Of a stretch of DNA of 64,000 bases, positions 24,731-39,700 are shown piece after piece. The notes below the pieces were generated by a model that worked only from the letters and a program-made list of their open reading frames with translations, did no database searches and was not told the DNA's origin. Origin of the DNA: Echinococcus granulosus (lineage: Eukaryota > Platyhelminthes > Cestoda > Cyclophyllidea > Taeniidae). A program made the translations under genes and the position numbers. How positions within the stretch are numbered: position 1 is the stretch's first letter; each line of letters opens with the position of its first letter. The DNA lies in assembly GCF_000524195.1 (NCBI RefSeq), contig NW_020170388.1, positions 1,571,262-1,635,261 of the forward strand. Direction: 5' to 3'.

Positions 24731-27700
24731 GTAAGTAGTTGGCTCAGCTGAGATGTGATTGGCGCCTATACAGACACGCGGTGGTTTGAACCCCGCCTCG
24801 GATGGGTATCGATCACCCATCGATTCTTTATTAGGTTTCTCTCCAATCAAATTTTAGGTGGGGATTTAATACAATTAAAGAGAATTTATTGCTTTAAAAA
24901 GTGAAACTAGATTCAGTTTATTGGTGTTCTAGGTGAAAAAAGGATATGTAACATTCTGGGTAACGTTTTAATTAAATTTTATAAATTTTTCTAATTTCAC
25001 CAGTAAGTCTTCATGTGCCGGGGATAAATGACGAAATTCCATTGGTGTTCATCTCACCTCTAAAAAGATATCATAACTGACTTTGTCACCAGGACACTGT
25101 CACATGTACTTTGTCAGAAGGGCAAGCGGTTGCATGAGTGGGTCTTTAATTGACTGCAGTTTTCCTGAAAAGCGATTGAAGCTTTATTTGAAAATGAGAG
25201 ACAATTATCGGTTTATTCTTTGTTAGGCTTAACCGCAATCAGATTTTAAAATTTAGTTCCTAGCATCTTGTTTAAGCAAAAATCCACTACCTTGCCTTCA
25301 AAAACGCAAGTTCATTGAATTTATTGGTATTTTAGGTATAAGGTAAATATTTGCTTTGATCTATCAAAACAGCAACTTCAAACCCCAGACTAAGCCATGT
25401 TTATGTCAGCATAGTTTTGGATTTTGGAAAGATCACCTATTTGCGTGTCTAGTAAGCAGTATGTAAATAATTTTTAAAAAGGCTTTAACCCATGGCTAGT
25501 TTTGTTATTTAAAATAATGCAAAAGCAAACTTAAACCCACTCTATTTCAGCTATAAAAATCGTGCTGCCTTATCAAGGGATTACTTATCGCATCTACTAA
25601 AAGTAATTCAGTCTTGTCCAGCACATTCTCCACCTGTGATGATACAATTACCCGGAATCGCATCGATTGTTCATAGATTTTAAGGTTGCATTTAACCAAC
25701 CAGGTTTCTGGTAGAGTTACAAATGTCTGTGATTGGCTGAGCTTAAGCATATTTATACATGATTGTGCTTAAGTTCCCCAAGCTAAATCAATCTGAGTAC
25801 AGCGCTGTTTCAAATGGCAACTTGAAGGAAACTTTAACATCCAATTTTATGGTTTTAAATCCTTTTTCTTTCGCAGTATCCCAGATGTATCTCAGAGATT
25901 TTTAGGGCAAAATTTACAATTTAATCATTTTGACGAGTAAAATAAACGGGCACCAACATTTTCCATTTCCACGCTTGAAAGCAAGACATGGAGACATTGC
26001 TGAGATGTGGATGGTCTGGGGGCTACCGACATGTCTATGCCCTTGCAGCGGATGTACAAAGTCCAAGCCTTAAGTGCCCACGGAACCAAACTGAAAAGTT
26101 AAACAATCAAAGCATGATGTCGTGGCTAAAAATACGTTAAGTATCCTACTGAGTTTTGCTACTTCTGCAATTATATAAGCTAAGAATGTCTTTAACATAA
26201 GGCATTTAATGGTTGGTAACTAGTTTTTATAAGCAGAATATATTCCCACCCTCAATGCCTTAGGAGGTCTTGTGTTTGCTTTCCCCGTCTCTCGATAAAA
26301 TTTGAAATCACAAAGATGAGAATAACGATGTGGACAGGATTGAAATATCCTTCCCAGCATTTGTAGCATTGTTTGAGAATGCATTGTGAATTGGCCTCTA
26401 AAATACATGAAAGAAGAAAGAATAAACTTTGAGTAGATTGTATGTCTTTATTTCACATGGATTGCCCCCATTCATTTTGACAGTATGTGGTCTTGTGTCG
26501 TCATTTTGGGATGTGACTGATGGACTTGTTCCTACGCTTCCTCTTAAGACGAGCAAAAAGTTGTTAACTAAACGTATTGAATTATATTAGGCAAACAGAT
26601 GTCAAGCCTAGGTGTCTGGACCTCTAAAAGTGAATGAATCATTGTATGCAATAGCTTTTGCAGTCCATCACGCACACTGCTACAGAAATGTAGAATGGGA
26701 GGAGAATGGATCGTTTGGAAATGACCAATGGCACATTTGTTTTCTTTACAAACGTTGTAATGGAGAAAAAGACATTTTGCGCCATAAGTCACTTAGTCAG
26801 CCTCCAAATTACATTATCAAACTGGTAATTGCATACAGTGTGTAATATTTTGACTGTTTGCTTAACTCCACGTTTTGGTTACGTGGGCACTTACAGCTCT
26901 GCCATTAGTCTACCGCTCGGCGGCGTGGCCTTTGAGCCATACCAGTAGCCTGAGCTCTTCTGTACGTCAGTGATGTATATTCTGCCATGATACTATGACT
27001 TATTATGATTAGGGACTCTACAAGTATACCTGAGAAAAGTAGCGTAGAATGGCAACAACTTCTTCTTCCATGTTGACGTAAAACCGTTACTTCACCACTC
27101 ACAGTTAAGGTTTGTTATTGAAAATTTCCCGCAATTTATTAATTTACATTTTTTAACGCCTCAGCAGCGACACGCAAGTCTTTGATGTCAGGAATGCGTT
27201 TCCCTTTTCAATGTTATAGCAGTTTTTTAGTAACTTATTACTGAAATCAAATAGTTTAGATTACCTGGCTTTGCAGGATACATTCTGTTGACCTACATGA
27301 TACCGCCTTTAAATGCTACGCAAGTACCTAAGCATGATGATTCTGCAGACTCAGCTCATAAAGTTGCAGACAAACTCAATTTACGTTCATTGAGTTTAGC
27401 CGGTTAATCAGGAAACGCGGGTAAAAAGGTTAGGCGATAAAGGATTTTGAGTTATTTCATCTATGTCTCGTGGTTCGTGCATTTTGGGCAATCGCACACC
27501 TCAACAACTAACTACAAGTGACATTAAGCCACTACAGCAACTACCAGATAAACACTAGTTGCATTTTTGCATAAAATTCGATGGCCATGGATTCTTGTTT
27601 GTAAGTCAAAAAAGTACCCACATGAATGATTTAAATTGTTTAATGCAGTCATGAAGTAAATCAACATAACCTGAGTGTTCACACCGACATAATTAAAAGA

Positions 27701-30700
27701 ATGGCTGATTGGGGCATAAATTACAATTTCTTGATATCTCATTAGTAAGAAGGAACTACTAGGTCATGTCAACTTCAATGCATGGTATAAAATGGAATGT
27801 GCGCGTTTGTTGTATTGTAGTCTTTATTCACTTAAAGTAAGTCGGCAAACACTCTTCATTATTCTCCTCTTTTATGGAAAAGTATTTTTTTGGCTGATTT
27901 GCCTTAGATTCATCCAAAAGAAGCACTGATGGCTTTATGACAGTCCGGAGTGCTTGTAGGAGATATCTATGACTCAGAGCCTTAGTTACCCTCTGAGGAA
28001 GACGATCCTGTTGAAGATTATTCCATCTGAGTAGTGAAATCTATCCAAACAAGAAGACAGTCAGAACAGAGCACGAATTACAGGCTATCAGATAGCATAT
28101 GAGATGATGTTAACATCCTACTCTCTTCTCGAATTGACGGTTGAGTCAGTCTAGTTGTCCGAAGACTTGAGACGCTATCTTGTAATCAGTAGTACTGCAT
28201 TTTAATCCATTTTATGTTTTGGTACTCCGTAAAAAGTTTTTTTTCTCACTTAAATTGTAGTTGTCATTTCACTTAAGTTTTCACCTAGTCAAGTCGCCAC
28301 ACTTGCATTCCGACTATTTAACTGCCGTAAAGTTTGAACTTACAAAATGCACAACAGACTTTGAAGTAAGCTTATACCTTAGAAATAGCTAAATTCCAAA
28401 GCAGAGAAAACACTTAATCAGCAAAGGTCCTATTTTCCACTTCTGTAAGCTCAATATTTGTTTTAAATGGGATCATTATCCCCTGAAAGAATTGTCCCTT
28501 TCTAACGCATTCCTAGTAGTCATTCCTCCATCGAAGCTATTCCACTGAAGAATTTCGCCATCACTCTTAACATGTGACGCTTTAGTTCAGTTGATGGGCG
28601 TTCATTGCACCAACGTGTTCTAAAAACCATTGGAAGAGTTACTAACGCCCATGCTTAAGGTTCCAAGGGCACGTTGATGTTTTTTTCCACACAAAGTCAG
28701 TGTCGTCGATGTACAATGAAAGAACAGAGCGAAAATGTATTCAGCCAAATAAAAGTCCCACTAGGAACAACAGAGTTGGTAATTTTGGAAGATAGGGCGA
28801 AGGAGACGAAGGCACCGCCTCATTTCATCCCTTGCATTTTAAGGAAATTTCCCCACAAAATAAGTATTCCCCTTCTCTTGGCCTTACTACTAAACAAGCA
28901 TAAGAGCACCCACAAAGTGTAATATTTTCATTTTTCCTCGCTTTAAGCGACATGATGCATTTCACAACGTTGGAATTGGTAATTACCTTATAGGGGACAG
29001 GAGGATAGATTGCAATACCTATTTCCTCAGCAAAGCAGGCACTTGAAGAAACTTCAATCGCATTTGGTGGAATCTTTGGCAAGAAAATGTTGTTTCAAAA
29101 GCAAGTTTTTAGGAGGTCAGGCCAATCTTCTACTGGTTAAACTCAATTCAAACACTTGATGAGTGGTAAGTATGAAAGTGGTACTGGTTGAGGGGTTTGA
29201 CAAGAATGGAGGAGAGTTTTAAGGAAGTCGGTGAAAAGGGAAACAAAAAAACAAGTACGAACCATTTTACCCTCATAGACTGACTTTTGGTGGCTGTTAA
29301 GGGTGATGAAAAAAATAGTTTTTAAGAATATATTGGTTGAGTTCTGATTTCGCACCTGTAGTTGATGACATCTTTTAGCGGAGCAGCAGGGTAGGGGTTT
29401 ACAGGTTGTTACTTGAAAGTGATCGGGGCTAAAGTTTTCTGATACGTCAATTGCTTCGTTTAAACTGACCTCTTCATATCTAAAAGGTGCATTTAAGCAA
29501 GCGCTGCTGCATTAAACATTTACAGAGAAGTTTAACTACTAACCTTTCCTTCATTTAAACTTCCAACCAATTTTTCAGCTTTGTACAATTGTTACTGAAT
29601 CAAGCCAATCTACCAGAATTGTTGAAAATTGCTTATTCTTTTAAACTTTGCAGTTTCCAGTTTGATAAAATTAAAACAATATTCATGTCACGAAGTTTTC
29701 AGAGCTTAACGTTGCACAATCTGGAAGGTTGGCGCAGATAATTTTCGTACTTTAAAATGCGTTCCTGAAGGTCAACCTGACCTTATGATTCTCTCAAGAA
29801 GTTTATTTATGACCTGAGGGAATGTTGTAAGTGGGTAATTCGTTTTTCCCTATTTTTGCGGTTCATTTCGTCCAGGACGACCCACAAATTGACTAGTTAA
29901 TAACTGAGGCGGTGATTGGTTGAGCTTGTCTTGGATAAAATGGAGGGGGAACTGTTAATCTATCACGGAATTTCCTGTTTAGGAATGTTCTTTCGCGAAC
30001 TTGCTGTAATTACGATGCAATTTTCCCTTTGGCATGAATTAAGCACTGCCCAAGAAACATCAAATGACACCATCAATTAACCGCTGACTGCTTGATTCTG
30101 CAGTTCTTTTGAGGGGATGTTTTATTATCCTAACTCCTAAGGTAGTTCTATCTGCCGAAATCACAAAAAATAGATGTTTTAGAGAAAGTCAAAGTGATGT
30201 GAGCAATGAATCAGGCCCGTCCTCCTCATCTTCCTTGAGAAGTTGATCGCATTAATGATAACCCTATTTGGGTGGTCTACTCGCCTGTCACAAAGGAAAG
30301 GCAGTAGGGATGCAAAAGCAGGCCCTCCCTCTCCTTTTTCCGCCGACAGGGAGTAAAACGATGCTTTGACCATCATATTACTTCATAAATGATAATGCAT
30401 CTACACATGATACTTTTAAGCTATCCGCGTCCTCCTAGTTATGCATTCTTTAAACGTCTTCCGTGTACGACTTGAAGGTGGTCATAGGCCATTCGTTTTT
30501 CCTTTATAGCAGAAGTTTAGTTAGATGGATTATGTGACGCTTCCTTAAATTTCCCCTAGTTACATCTTTTATGCAGTTCAATAAAAGAGTCGAATGGGCC
30601 AGACAGTTAATCTCCTCTACCATCAGGCATTATTTATGATTAGCAATCGTGATAAGAGCCCCTCCAGGACCAGGCTAGACTAGATGAGGGTAAAGCAACC

Positions 30701-33700
30701 ATCCAGCTCTAAAAAAGGAAGTTGTTTCTGCTTGGAATAGGACTGTAAACCGCTTACTGTGGCTTGAGATGGCTTCCTCGCCTGGGGCAGGCACATTAAA
30801 TGATAGTTGGTAAGTAGTCGAATTGGCCACGAGAGATCTTATTATTCAACGGAAATCATATTTAACCAGGAGATAAGAAAAGAGAGAATCTTTGTAAAGT
30901 TGACCGCCGTCGGCTTAGTTCTTGCAATTCACAAAAATTATGCCCAGGTATTAGGCGGAACCAATGAAAGTTGGGCATAAACGTTTCGGCATATTCTAAA
31001 TCTGGAGATAAAATCTACAAGTTTCTTAATAAAACATCTATTTTTTTTTGGTTCTAGGCTTTTAATTTTCCCAGTTATCAGCCAATGACATCAAGAGGTA
31101 TTAGCAAAAGGCATTTCCACCTTCTTCAATAATCCAACTAGGATAAAATTAGAGAGAGTTCATAGACGTTAACTAGAGCCGTCCCTACGTAGTCGTTTAC
31201 AATTTGGAGTGAATGTCCCAGTTCAAAAAGTCAGGAGGCGTATAAGATTATGCAGTCATTAAATAAATGCAATAAATCGTGAAAATTGAGACTGAGTTCA
31301 TACTAATGGGAAAGATGTGTTATAAACATGCCGAAGAACATCCTCCCATGTTAAAATATAAACTATATAGAGTAAAGTGCTCTTCTCTTTCATTGGAAGC
31401 CCTCCCCGTTGGTCCCCATGGTTGCTTTTTAACAGCAAGTGGTCGAATCGGAGGGGTATTCATCTATAAGATAGTAATAAAGACTACATAGCGATCTCCA
31501 GCAAATGTCTTTTTTCCATGGCGGTCACTTTTACCAGTAACACCGTAAATATATTCAACTTTTCTTTGGGGTCAGTTGCACCTTATCAAAAGTTAACAGT
31601 GCTAAACCCAAAGCTATTATGCCGGACTTAAAACCGGGAAAGTGGGCGCTGGTCAAACTTTTAATCAGATTTACTACCTGGTCACTGCACTTAGGATTGG
31701 TCTCCACTCAGTTGGTGTTGGCCTAATGTGGCGGGCAAAAAGTTCTACCATCAGGTAGGGGAACAAAGTGTGATGACTTAAAAGACCGCAAGGCGTGAAT
31801 AAGCTGGACGCGGAGGTCGTCTAGGCTGTACATGGGTCTAGCTGCGGCTGTGAATAGGACGTTGCAAATATCATTGACGCTTTCTTTCGGTGCTGAAAGG
31901 ACTGTCTTGGCTTTAGTGTTATGGTGAAGTCTTCTACAACCAAATTAAGGATGGCTTTTGTGATGAGTAAAAACTTGACCCAAATAATTATGTCTCAAGC
32001 CAAGTATGTTAATGCGATTTGCATGGAAAGCAAAAAGTTATTTGCCTTTCTCGTGTAGTGATCTCCAATGTCATGTTGACATGGGGATCCTTAGAAATAT
32101 TTAAACGATACAAAAATTACAGATAAGATAGAGCGGAGTTCTAAATTTAACCCAAATTATCTCTATCCTACAAATATCAAGTTTTTTGAAAGGGTTTTGC
32201 GAACAGCTACTATCAACTTTTAAGGGCTGGTCTCGTAAAAATGAATCCACGTTTTATCATCAACTGAATTTACAAACGTCATTTTTAGTTTAGCAAACTT
32301 TAAAGTCCCAGATCTACTGTGCAAGATGGATTTTTGGCATTTCAGGAGCGATCAAAATCCAACCTAGCGTCATTCCTCCAACCCTTTGAGAGCACTCTCT
32401 GGGTCCTAGTTGGTGTATCAGTTCACGTAGTGGCTTTCTTCCTCTACCTTCTTGATCGATACTCAGCCATCCGCCGTTTCCATCGAGCCCGTTGTCATAA
32501 GGCAAGTAATATCAACACCACCGTCAACAATGAAAACGGTTGTAATAACAGGGAAGAAGAGAAAGAAGAGGAATTCAACCTTAGCTCCTCTTTGTGGTTC
32601 ACTTGGGGAATTCTGCTTAATTCTGGCATTGGTGATGAAACACCCAAGGCCTTTTCAACGCGAGCTCTGGGCATGGTGTGGGCGGGCTTTGCGATGATCA
32701 TCGTCGCCTCCTACACCGCCAACTTGGCGGCTTTTCTTGTGCTGGATCGACCAGAGGCGTCCATTTCGGGAATCGATGATCCCAGAGTGAGCTTTCAGTT
32801 GTCTTATTTTTATTTGTATTTTGGTAGTTCAAATGTTAACATATTTAGAATTTAGGCCTTTCAAAGTCCGTTCTTTTAAGTCCAGCCAATCACAGGGGTA
32901 AAAATCTTCCATTAAAAATTTTTGCGGAATATTTAGCGAAAAATTTGAGAAATAATGGGTTTCAAGTTAAGAAAATAATCTTTGGATGTCCCAAGTCGTT
33001 CTACTTAGAATAACAATGCACCGGATCACTTCAAATCCTTTTCCGGGAGAGAAACACAAAAGGAAAAGTCGGTGCTTGAAACAGTATTATGCAACGAAAT
33101 TTAGGGTTATTTTTATTACTTAGAAGCGGATGAAAAGGAGACTTGTAGGTGTAATAATTTAGCTTTTAAAGATCAACCTTTTTAGTTAAATTTAATGAGG
33201 TACTTGACAAAAGAACGGTATTTAAAAGTTAAGGTAATTTTGAATTGTATAAGTATTTGAAAGCTCAATAAGCCAATCAAAGAAAGATCATTTCCTAATA
33301 GACTTTAAAAGTAAAATTTTAGAAATTTCAATGTTTGAATTTGATGCTTCATTAGAATTCTTATCCAAATTCGAGTCAAATTTTACAATAGGTTAATTTA
33401 CAGATGTCTCCAGATTTAATATGTTTTACTGTTTTTTCGATTAATATTTTAATTCCTAATATGATTGGACCTAAAGCATTTTTAAGCTTAATGATTTAAT
33501 AGTTTTTTAAATGCCTTCGAGTTTTTAGTTTTCGAAACAATTTAAGAGAGCCCTTTGATGTCACCAAGTGACAAGTGAGCACTCTAAGAAGTTGAAAATG
33601 ACGTTTAAATTGGATATCACTCTTGGAAATTCTACTAATCTTTTCCTCAACACGCTTTTTACAACTGAATCTTTAAGTACTCTTCAAAAAGACAGAAGGT

Positions 33701-36700
33701 GAAGTATTTCACTTTGTTCTTTTGTTTGATCAAACAGGAGGTAAACACTTCCAGAATGCATTTATGCCATTGAGGTGAGGGTGCAAGCATTTGCTTAGCT
33801 ACCCACCCCAGAACCCAGAACATTGACCTACTTTATCAGGTCGTGTTCGAAAAACAAATTAGTGCAAACTCTTAGGCGCTGACTTCTATGAAGCTGTTCA
33901 CCCATAGATCATCCAGCAAAATTCGCCTCTTAAGCGCATCTAACAGACGTGCTCTTGTGAAATATTAATGAGGTGTAGTCGATGATACCCTGAGAGTGGT
34001 GTCAGCTTCTAACAAAAACATTCATTCATTAAAAGGGAGTGCCATTTAATAAGGCGGCATCAAGGGAGAGAACTGGGTAAAGTGGTAGCGGAACCGCCTA
34101 AATGAGCCCTAACACCGGTCGTCGAGGCAACGTGAGTAAGACGTTGACTAGGCGAGAAGCAGAGTCACTTACTTTTACCGGGGAGGAAGAGAGGGAGAAG
34201 AAAACCAATTTTTCCCTTTTTACCATCTTTGCCTAATTTGGCTGTAAAAGTGGTGATTTTAAAAGGAATTAGTGGAGAGCTCTATCACCTTTAATGGTTT
34301 AAACATCTCTGCGGAAGTTTAATGTTTCCAACTCACCTCTTTAGAAGCTAGCATTAAGGCCAATTGTTCAAGATTTTAAATTCATGGGTTGTTATTAGAA
34401 ATTAGTATGGGGTGGCAAGGAAGAAATAAAAATACAAAAGACTTACATATCTAGGCTTATGAAGGGAATGATAATTACTACATCCACATGGAAGCTTCTT
34501 GCTTCGTAACCGCACTAAACATATGGATCTGGAGAACCTTAGCTAGTAAATTTTATGGATCCGGTCCTGATGGAGCAGTGGTAGGATATGACACAGATCA
34601 AAGAACAATTATTTTCAATAAAGCTCTGCACATCACTATTATAGACAGGAGTTATAATAGGTGGCTGAGATTGCTAAACGTAACCGCTTTTAGTCTTAAA
34701 TGCTGCCCCAATACGGTTTTTAAAGAACTTGCTCACGGTATTTTAATGTTCTCTCCTTATTTCGACTAAATAGGTTTATTGACAGAGATAGAGGTAATTT
34801 AAGATATTCCACTGAAAGCAGGTGCATATTCTTGTTTAGAGAGCCAAGCGACCCCAAAACTTATTAGCTATCAATCGCTAAGTCGTGCAGGATGAAAAAC
34901 AATTAGGAGGGGACACTTAAGGCCACCCTTAGAATACTCTCCCTTAACCCCGGGCCTAACGGACATCTCTAAAATGTAGAAAGCATATAAAAGTGCCGCA
35001 TCAATCCCGAACTTGTTCAAAATATGGTGAACAAGCAAGTGCCTGCAATCCATAGCCTTAAATACGAAATGACTAGTAACAGGGGTTAGCGACGTTTTCA
35101 GTCAACGGAGGCTTAAGACCAAAAAAAACCATGGTAATTTACCCGTATCAACAGAGAACCTTAGTCACAGTACCGTGATGGATCGTCAAATGCTGGATAA
35201 AGGTAGGATTATGAATGGTAGAAACGGTTCAAGGGCAACCGTATGTATGGATGTCCTTGATGCCTCTAGCCATTCACAGCCCACACCCCATAACCCACAG
35301 CACTCATTGTGTTGAACAGTAATTTAGTGCGTGAAACGTCTCATCCTAGGTATCTCTCTGACCAGCACAGTGCCAATCGTGACTTTGCGCAAGAAATTAA
35401 TTTTCCCCTAACAACGATAAAAACAATGCAATGTTTTAGAAAGATTAGCGATTATAGTAATTTAGCGCGATACAAAATGACCTAGGATGGTTCAGCTCTG
35501 ATGATAAATCTATTCATTATAAAACTACTTTTCAGACATTACTTGAGTGCTGAGATTGGTATATACATGTTGCAGAAGATCATAATAAATGAAAGTTATA
35601 GATCTCAATCCTCAAAACCAGTTTCTGCTTTAAAACCGAAAGAGTCCCGGTTTGGTTTGAACGGAACTTGCATTTAATACATTTTTAGGGCGCATCCTTT
35701 TCTAATAAAATATGAAAATAGATTTCATAATTACCAGATACTGATTATACAATAATTAGTTTCTTTCCTGATTCCGTTTAGAGTGAACTATAAAGAATTC
35801 TTTTTGAACCATTAATGAGATGTGTGCTTTCGTCCAGACTTTGTAAATCGGCGTTTTGCAGTCCTAGTAGATTATAATTGGATAAGCCGCTGGCATTTGC
35901 TTTTTGTTTTTACACCTATTGCAGGATTCATCATGTTATACTTATTTTTCTTTCATGTGAACAGAAAAATGATGGGTCCATTCGTGTAAAATTCATGCCT
36001 CCTGAGTCATCCGGTTTGATGAACAAAACAAAAACACATGTTACTCTGCATAATTTATCATTGATTACACAAGTGGATGCGTTGATGATGAATTTGCTTG
36101 AAGTTATGGGTTAGTTGTTATGTGTCCGAAAGTCTGTGGTCCTCCGATGTAGATGTTAAAGGTTGATTAGTAGCTTAAAGAGAGACTAGGTGACAATAGA
36201 TGTAAGCAGAGGCACCGTTACGCTAAGACGATGACCAAAACCATGGCGACTAAAAGGACGTAAAGTCGAATACGTCAACAAAATGTGCAAATTTGTAAAA
36301 ATGTAATATCCCAAGTCCTTCTATCCTGCTATTGCTAGGAGAGAAGAGGATATGCCATTAACGTAAAATGCTATAAAGATAAACAGAGGCCCATTTTGTC
36401 GAACAAGGATGCGACGTGGCGGAGAATAAAGAGCCAAACGTACAGTTAGGCGGATATCGTAACCTACTTAAAATTCTGTGCGTCAGCTCTAGAGCTTCCC
36501 TTGGCCACTAGTCTGCTGTGAGCAACACATTGCAGACGTGGCTACATAAACCACTCACAAGTCAAGATCAGAGAAGGTAGTTAATCCCAATGTCAATGAG
36601 GCTTCTTATCACTTCTGCAGTCTCTGAGGTTTTGTCCACTTTGTGAATAGTAGTGGATAAGAAGGAATCGCGGGCTTACTAATCCTCCAAACTGGATGAT

Positions 36701-39700
36701 GCGCTACATCAAATGCATGTAATTTGCAAATTATTTAATGGATGTCAACTAAAGTGGCTTTATGGAGCTGCTAGAGACTTAGAGAAGGCGTTATTAATTT
36801 AAATAGTTTCCCTGCATTCAATTAAGCACCATATATGACACCATAATGAAGGTTTACTAATCGTCCAAGCGTAAAATCTCGTCAGTTGTTGCATGTCTTC
36901 CTCTAGAATGTGAGATTACCACAACTGCCAAAAGTGGATGTGGTTTTAGTAGTCCTTCAGATACAGCCTTACTTCTAAAATTGAATTTTGATGTAATATT
37001 TAGCCGTCTTTACTAGATTTTTGATTTAAATGGGTGGTAATCCACTACATGCGCAATCAATCTAGCACTTCGAGTCATCCCTGAAGGTGTCTATCAGTAC
37101 GAGCAAACCACAGAGACCGAATACCCTCCACAATTGAATTGTCATTTAAACATTAATCAACAAACTTTTAATAAATTATCACTGAGTCAGTCTTGTAAAA
37201 TCCAAGAAAACTTTTATTTTAAACTTTCCTAGTTAATAAGTTCACTAAAAGAAGTTTAATTAGTATCTAAAGCTACGTTACATCTAAAAGAGGATCTTGG
37301 TTTCTGAAAGGCTGGCCTACGTTTGGCCGTTGAAGTGGCGCATGACACGCTGGTTATGTCACTTTGGCTTTGGCGCCGATCATAGAGGCATGCATTGGTG
37401 ACACAAAGGAAAAGGCCAATTTAAAGAGGGTATATAAAACTAACCGAGTAATCACCAAATCACTTTATTTTACTAAACTAATTTAAGAAGACATTTCTAA
37501 AATCCGCCAAAAATTATGTAACAGCATTTGTGAAAAGCAAGGAAAATATTTGGTCGGCAAATGGAAAGAACATTACCAGGTCTAAGTAAATCTTGACAAT
37601 GACGAGGACACCTAAGCCTAAAGTGGATATTCCTCTTAATCGCTTAAAAAATGGGGGCTTTTGGAATTTCTTTTGAATTTAATTTATCATAGACATAGCT
37701 ACTGGCTATTTATCATTTTAAAGGGCGATAAGTATACGAATTTTAATCATAAATATCTTTTTTCAAAAAGCGATTGCGTTAAAACAGCTGTTTGCGATTA
37801 AAAGCAACATGAAGTAGTGCCTCATATATGTGACGTGCTTTTTTGTCAATTTCGAGTGGAGAACTGGTTGCATTAAATTGTGTTTTAAATGGATTGGTTG
37901 AACTTAAGACAATCAAATGAGTACACGTGTGGTAATTTGATGGATTTGTCTAACTTATGTCAATAGCACGGGCACTTGAGCATCCGCAGATTATACTTCC
38001 ACTTAATGGCCATGCATTAGAAATAGATGTATTCTTCCATGATGAGTTATTTTGCTGCAAATTCACGAAAGACTTGGGCTGCTTCGTTAAGATAGTAAAA
38101 TTAGAGGCTCTTATTAACTTTAAACACCAGTTAGGTGATCATTTCGGTAATGAACGTGTTTCTATGAAAGTAGAACAATGAAACATCTGACTTGCGTTGA
38201 TGTATGAGATGATGACCTGTGGTTTTAGTAACGAACGAGATCAGAGCAAATATAAAACAGATCTTTATGTATTCTTACCGATTCCCATTTTACCTAGTAG
38301 ACTTAAAATTGTATTAGAGGGACATAGATTAAAATGAGGTGGGTGTATAGTAAAGGGTAAATTTTTTGATAAATCACAGTAACAAATACTAATTAGTGGA
38401 TGTCTTTCCGTTTGGCACAAGTCGGTAAATTCAAACCCCAACTTTGTATACGCATCCGCGTGGAGATGACTTCATTAAAGTTTCCCTTAACACCGTTTGA
38501 TGACTTCATCAAGAAATGCTCAAAATATTTAAGCGTTTCCTATTGAGTTTATATTTTTAGTAAAACAGGATCTGAAAAACGTTTTTATTTGTATTAAAAT
38601 AACAGCTATTTGCTGGACAGAATTCTTCCGCCTTATCCACTCGTAGAGTCACTGCCTAGGCAACAGCAAGCCACTGTCAACCAGAGCAGTATGGTCATAT
38701 GAAAAGTTTAACTTTTATAACAAATTTGCATTCTGGAATCAAATTTTAAATTCCAAAGGATTATTGTGAAAAAGATTTTGAAGCAACCAAATATCCAGAA
38801 CGTCAATTTTTTCAAATATCTTTCTCGCAATATGTGAGAAGGTAGTGTAAAATATTATTGGCTTTGCTAGCAGTAACTGACGTCAAGTTGTCACATCTCC
38901 AATAAATACCTCGAACGTATATACATGATGTTAATTATTATTAATTAGAAAAAGTTCCTTTACCGTCCTCGTTTATAAATTGAAATGACGTCAGGATGGT
39001 CGAGCTGTCTGCTTACTCTTTGCTACACCGAATAGCTTACGTAAACAAGCAGCCGCTAGTTCAAACGCCTATCGTCATTAGTCTCAAGGGCGCCGACGAA
39101 GGATACTGTCTATAGGAGATGATGGTGAGGTGGTGAAACCAACCATCCTCATCTTCATCGTCATCATCAAGGCGACGTGAGTAAGAGAGTTGACTGTACG
39201 AGGCATGAATTCACCTCACTCATCCGTGTCTTTTTTCGAGTGTGGCGGGAAAACCAGTTTCACTACTGACATGCCTAGCACGCGTTTTTGCCCATGTTTT
39301 GCAGGATTTAGATTTGTGAATGACTTTATGGACTCTCACATCCCACATCTCGTGCACTTGTTTAAGAGATTAGTGGCCGACAGTCAAGTGTCGGCAACTA
39401 ATGGACTCAGTGGATTTGGTGAAATACCAGAATGGCTGGACGTATGGATAAAGTCGTGGTGAATGCTGTATTTTTGCAAAGAACTGCTCTAGGTGTCATA
39501 TGTGATGACGGTAGTAGTGGAGGGAGAAGGGGAAGGGGTGATTCGACGAACAGTCATTGTGGTAAGAGGGAGAGGAATAGAAATATCACCTCTAGGAGGA
39601 TCAGCAGATTTACAAGAATAGGTAGATTTAGTGGATTGTGATTTATTTATGTTAAAGCGTTGGATTTCGGTGGTAGACAGTGGGAATGTATAAGCTTGCC

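Noticed and set aside
24801..24821. Short inverted repeat just after the exon a donor
   Set aside because: Seven-base arms are expected by chance in 64 kb; no sign of function.
24517..24850. Two minus-strand open frames opposite GluN1 exon a
   Set aside because: They are shadows of a clearly conserved plus-strand exon.
32314..32701. Minus-strand frames and a second plus frame over GluN1 exon b
   Set aside because: The conserved M1-M3 reading explains the openness; the others show no domains.
39190..39641. Two plus-strand frames in the large GluN1 intron, one behind TTTTGCAG
   Set aside because: No family match and not needed by the continuous exon b to exon c join; left as chance or an unproven nested gene.
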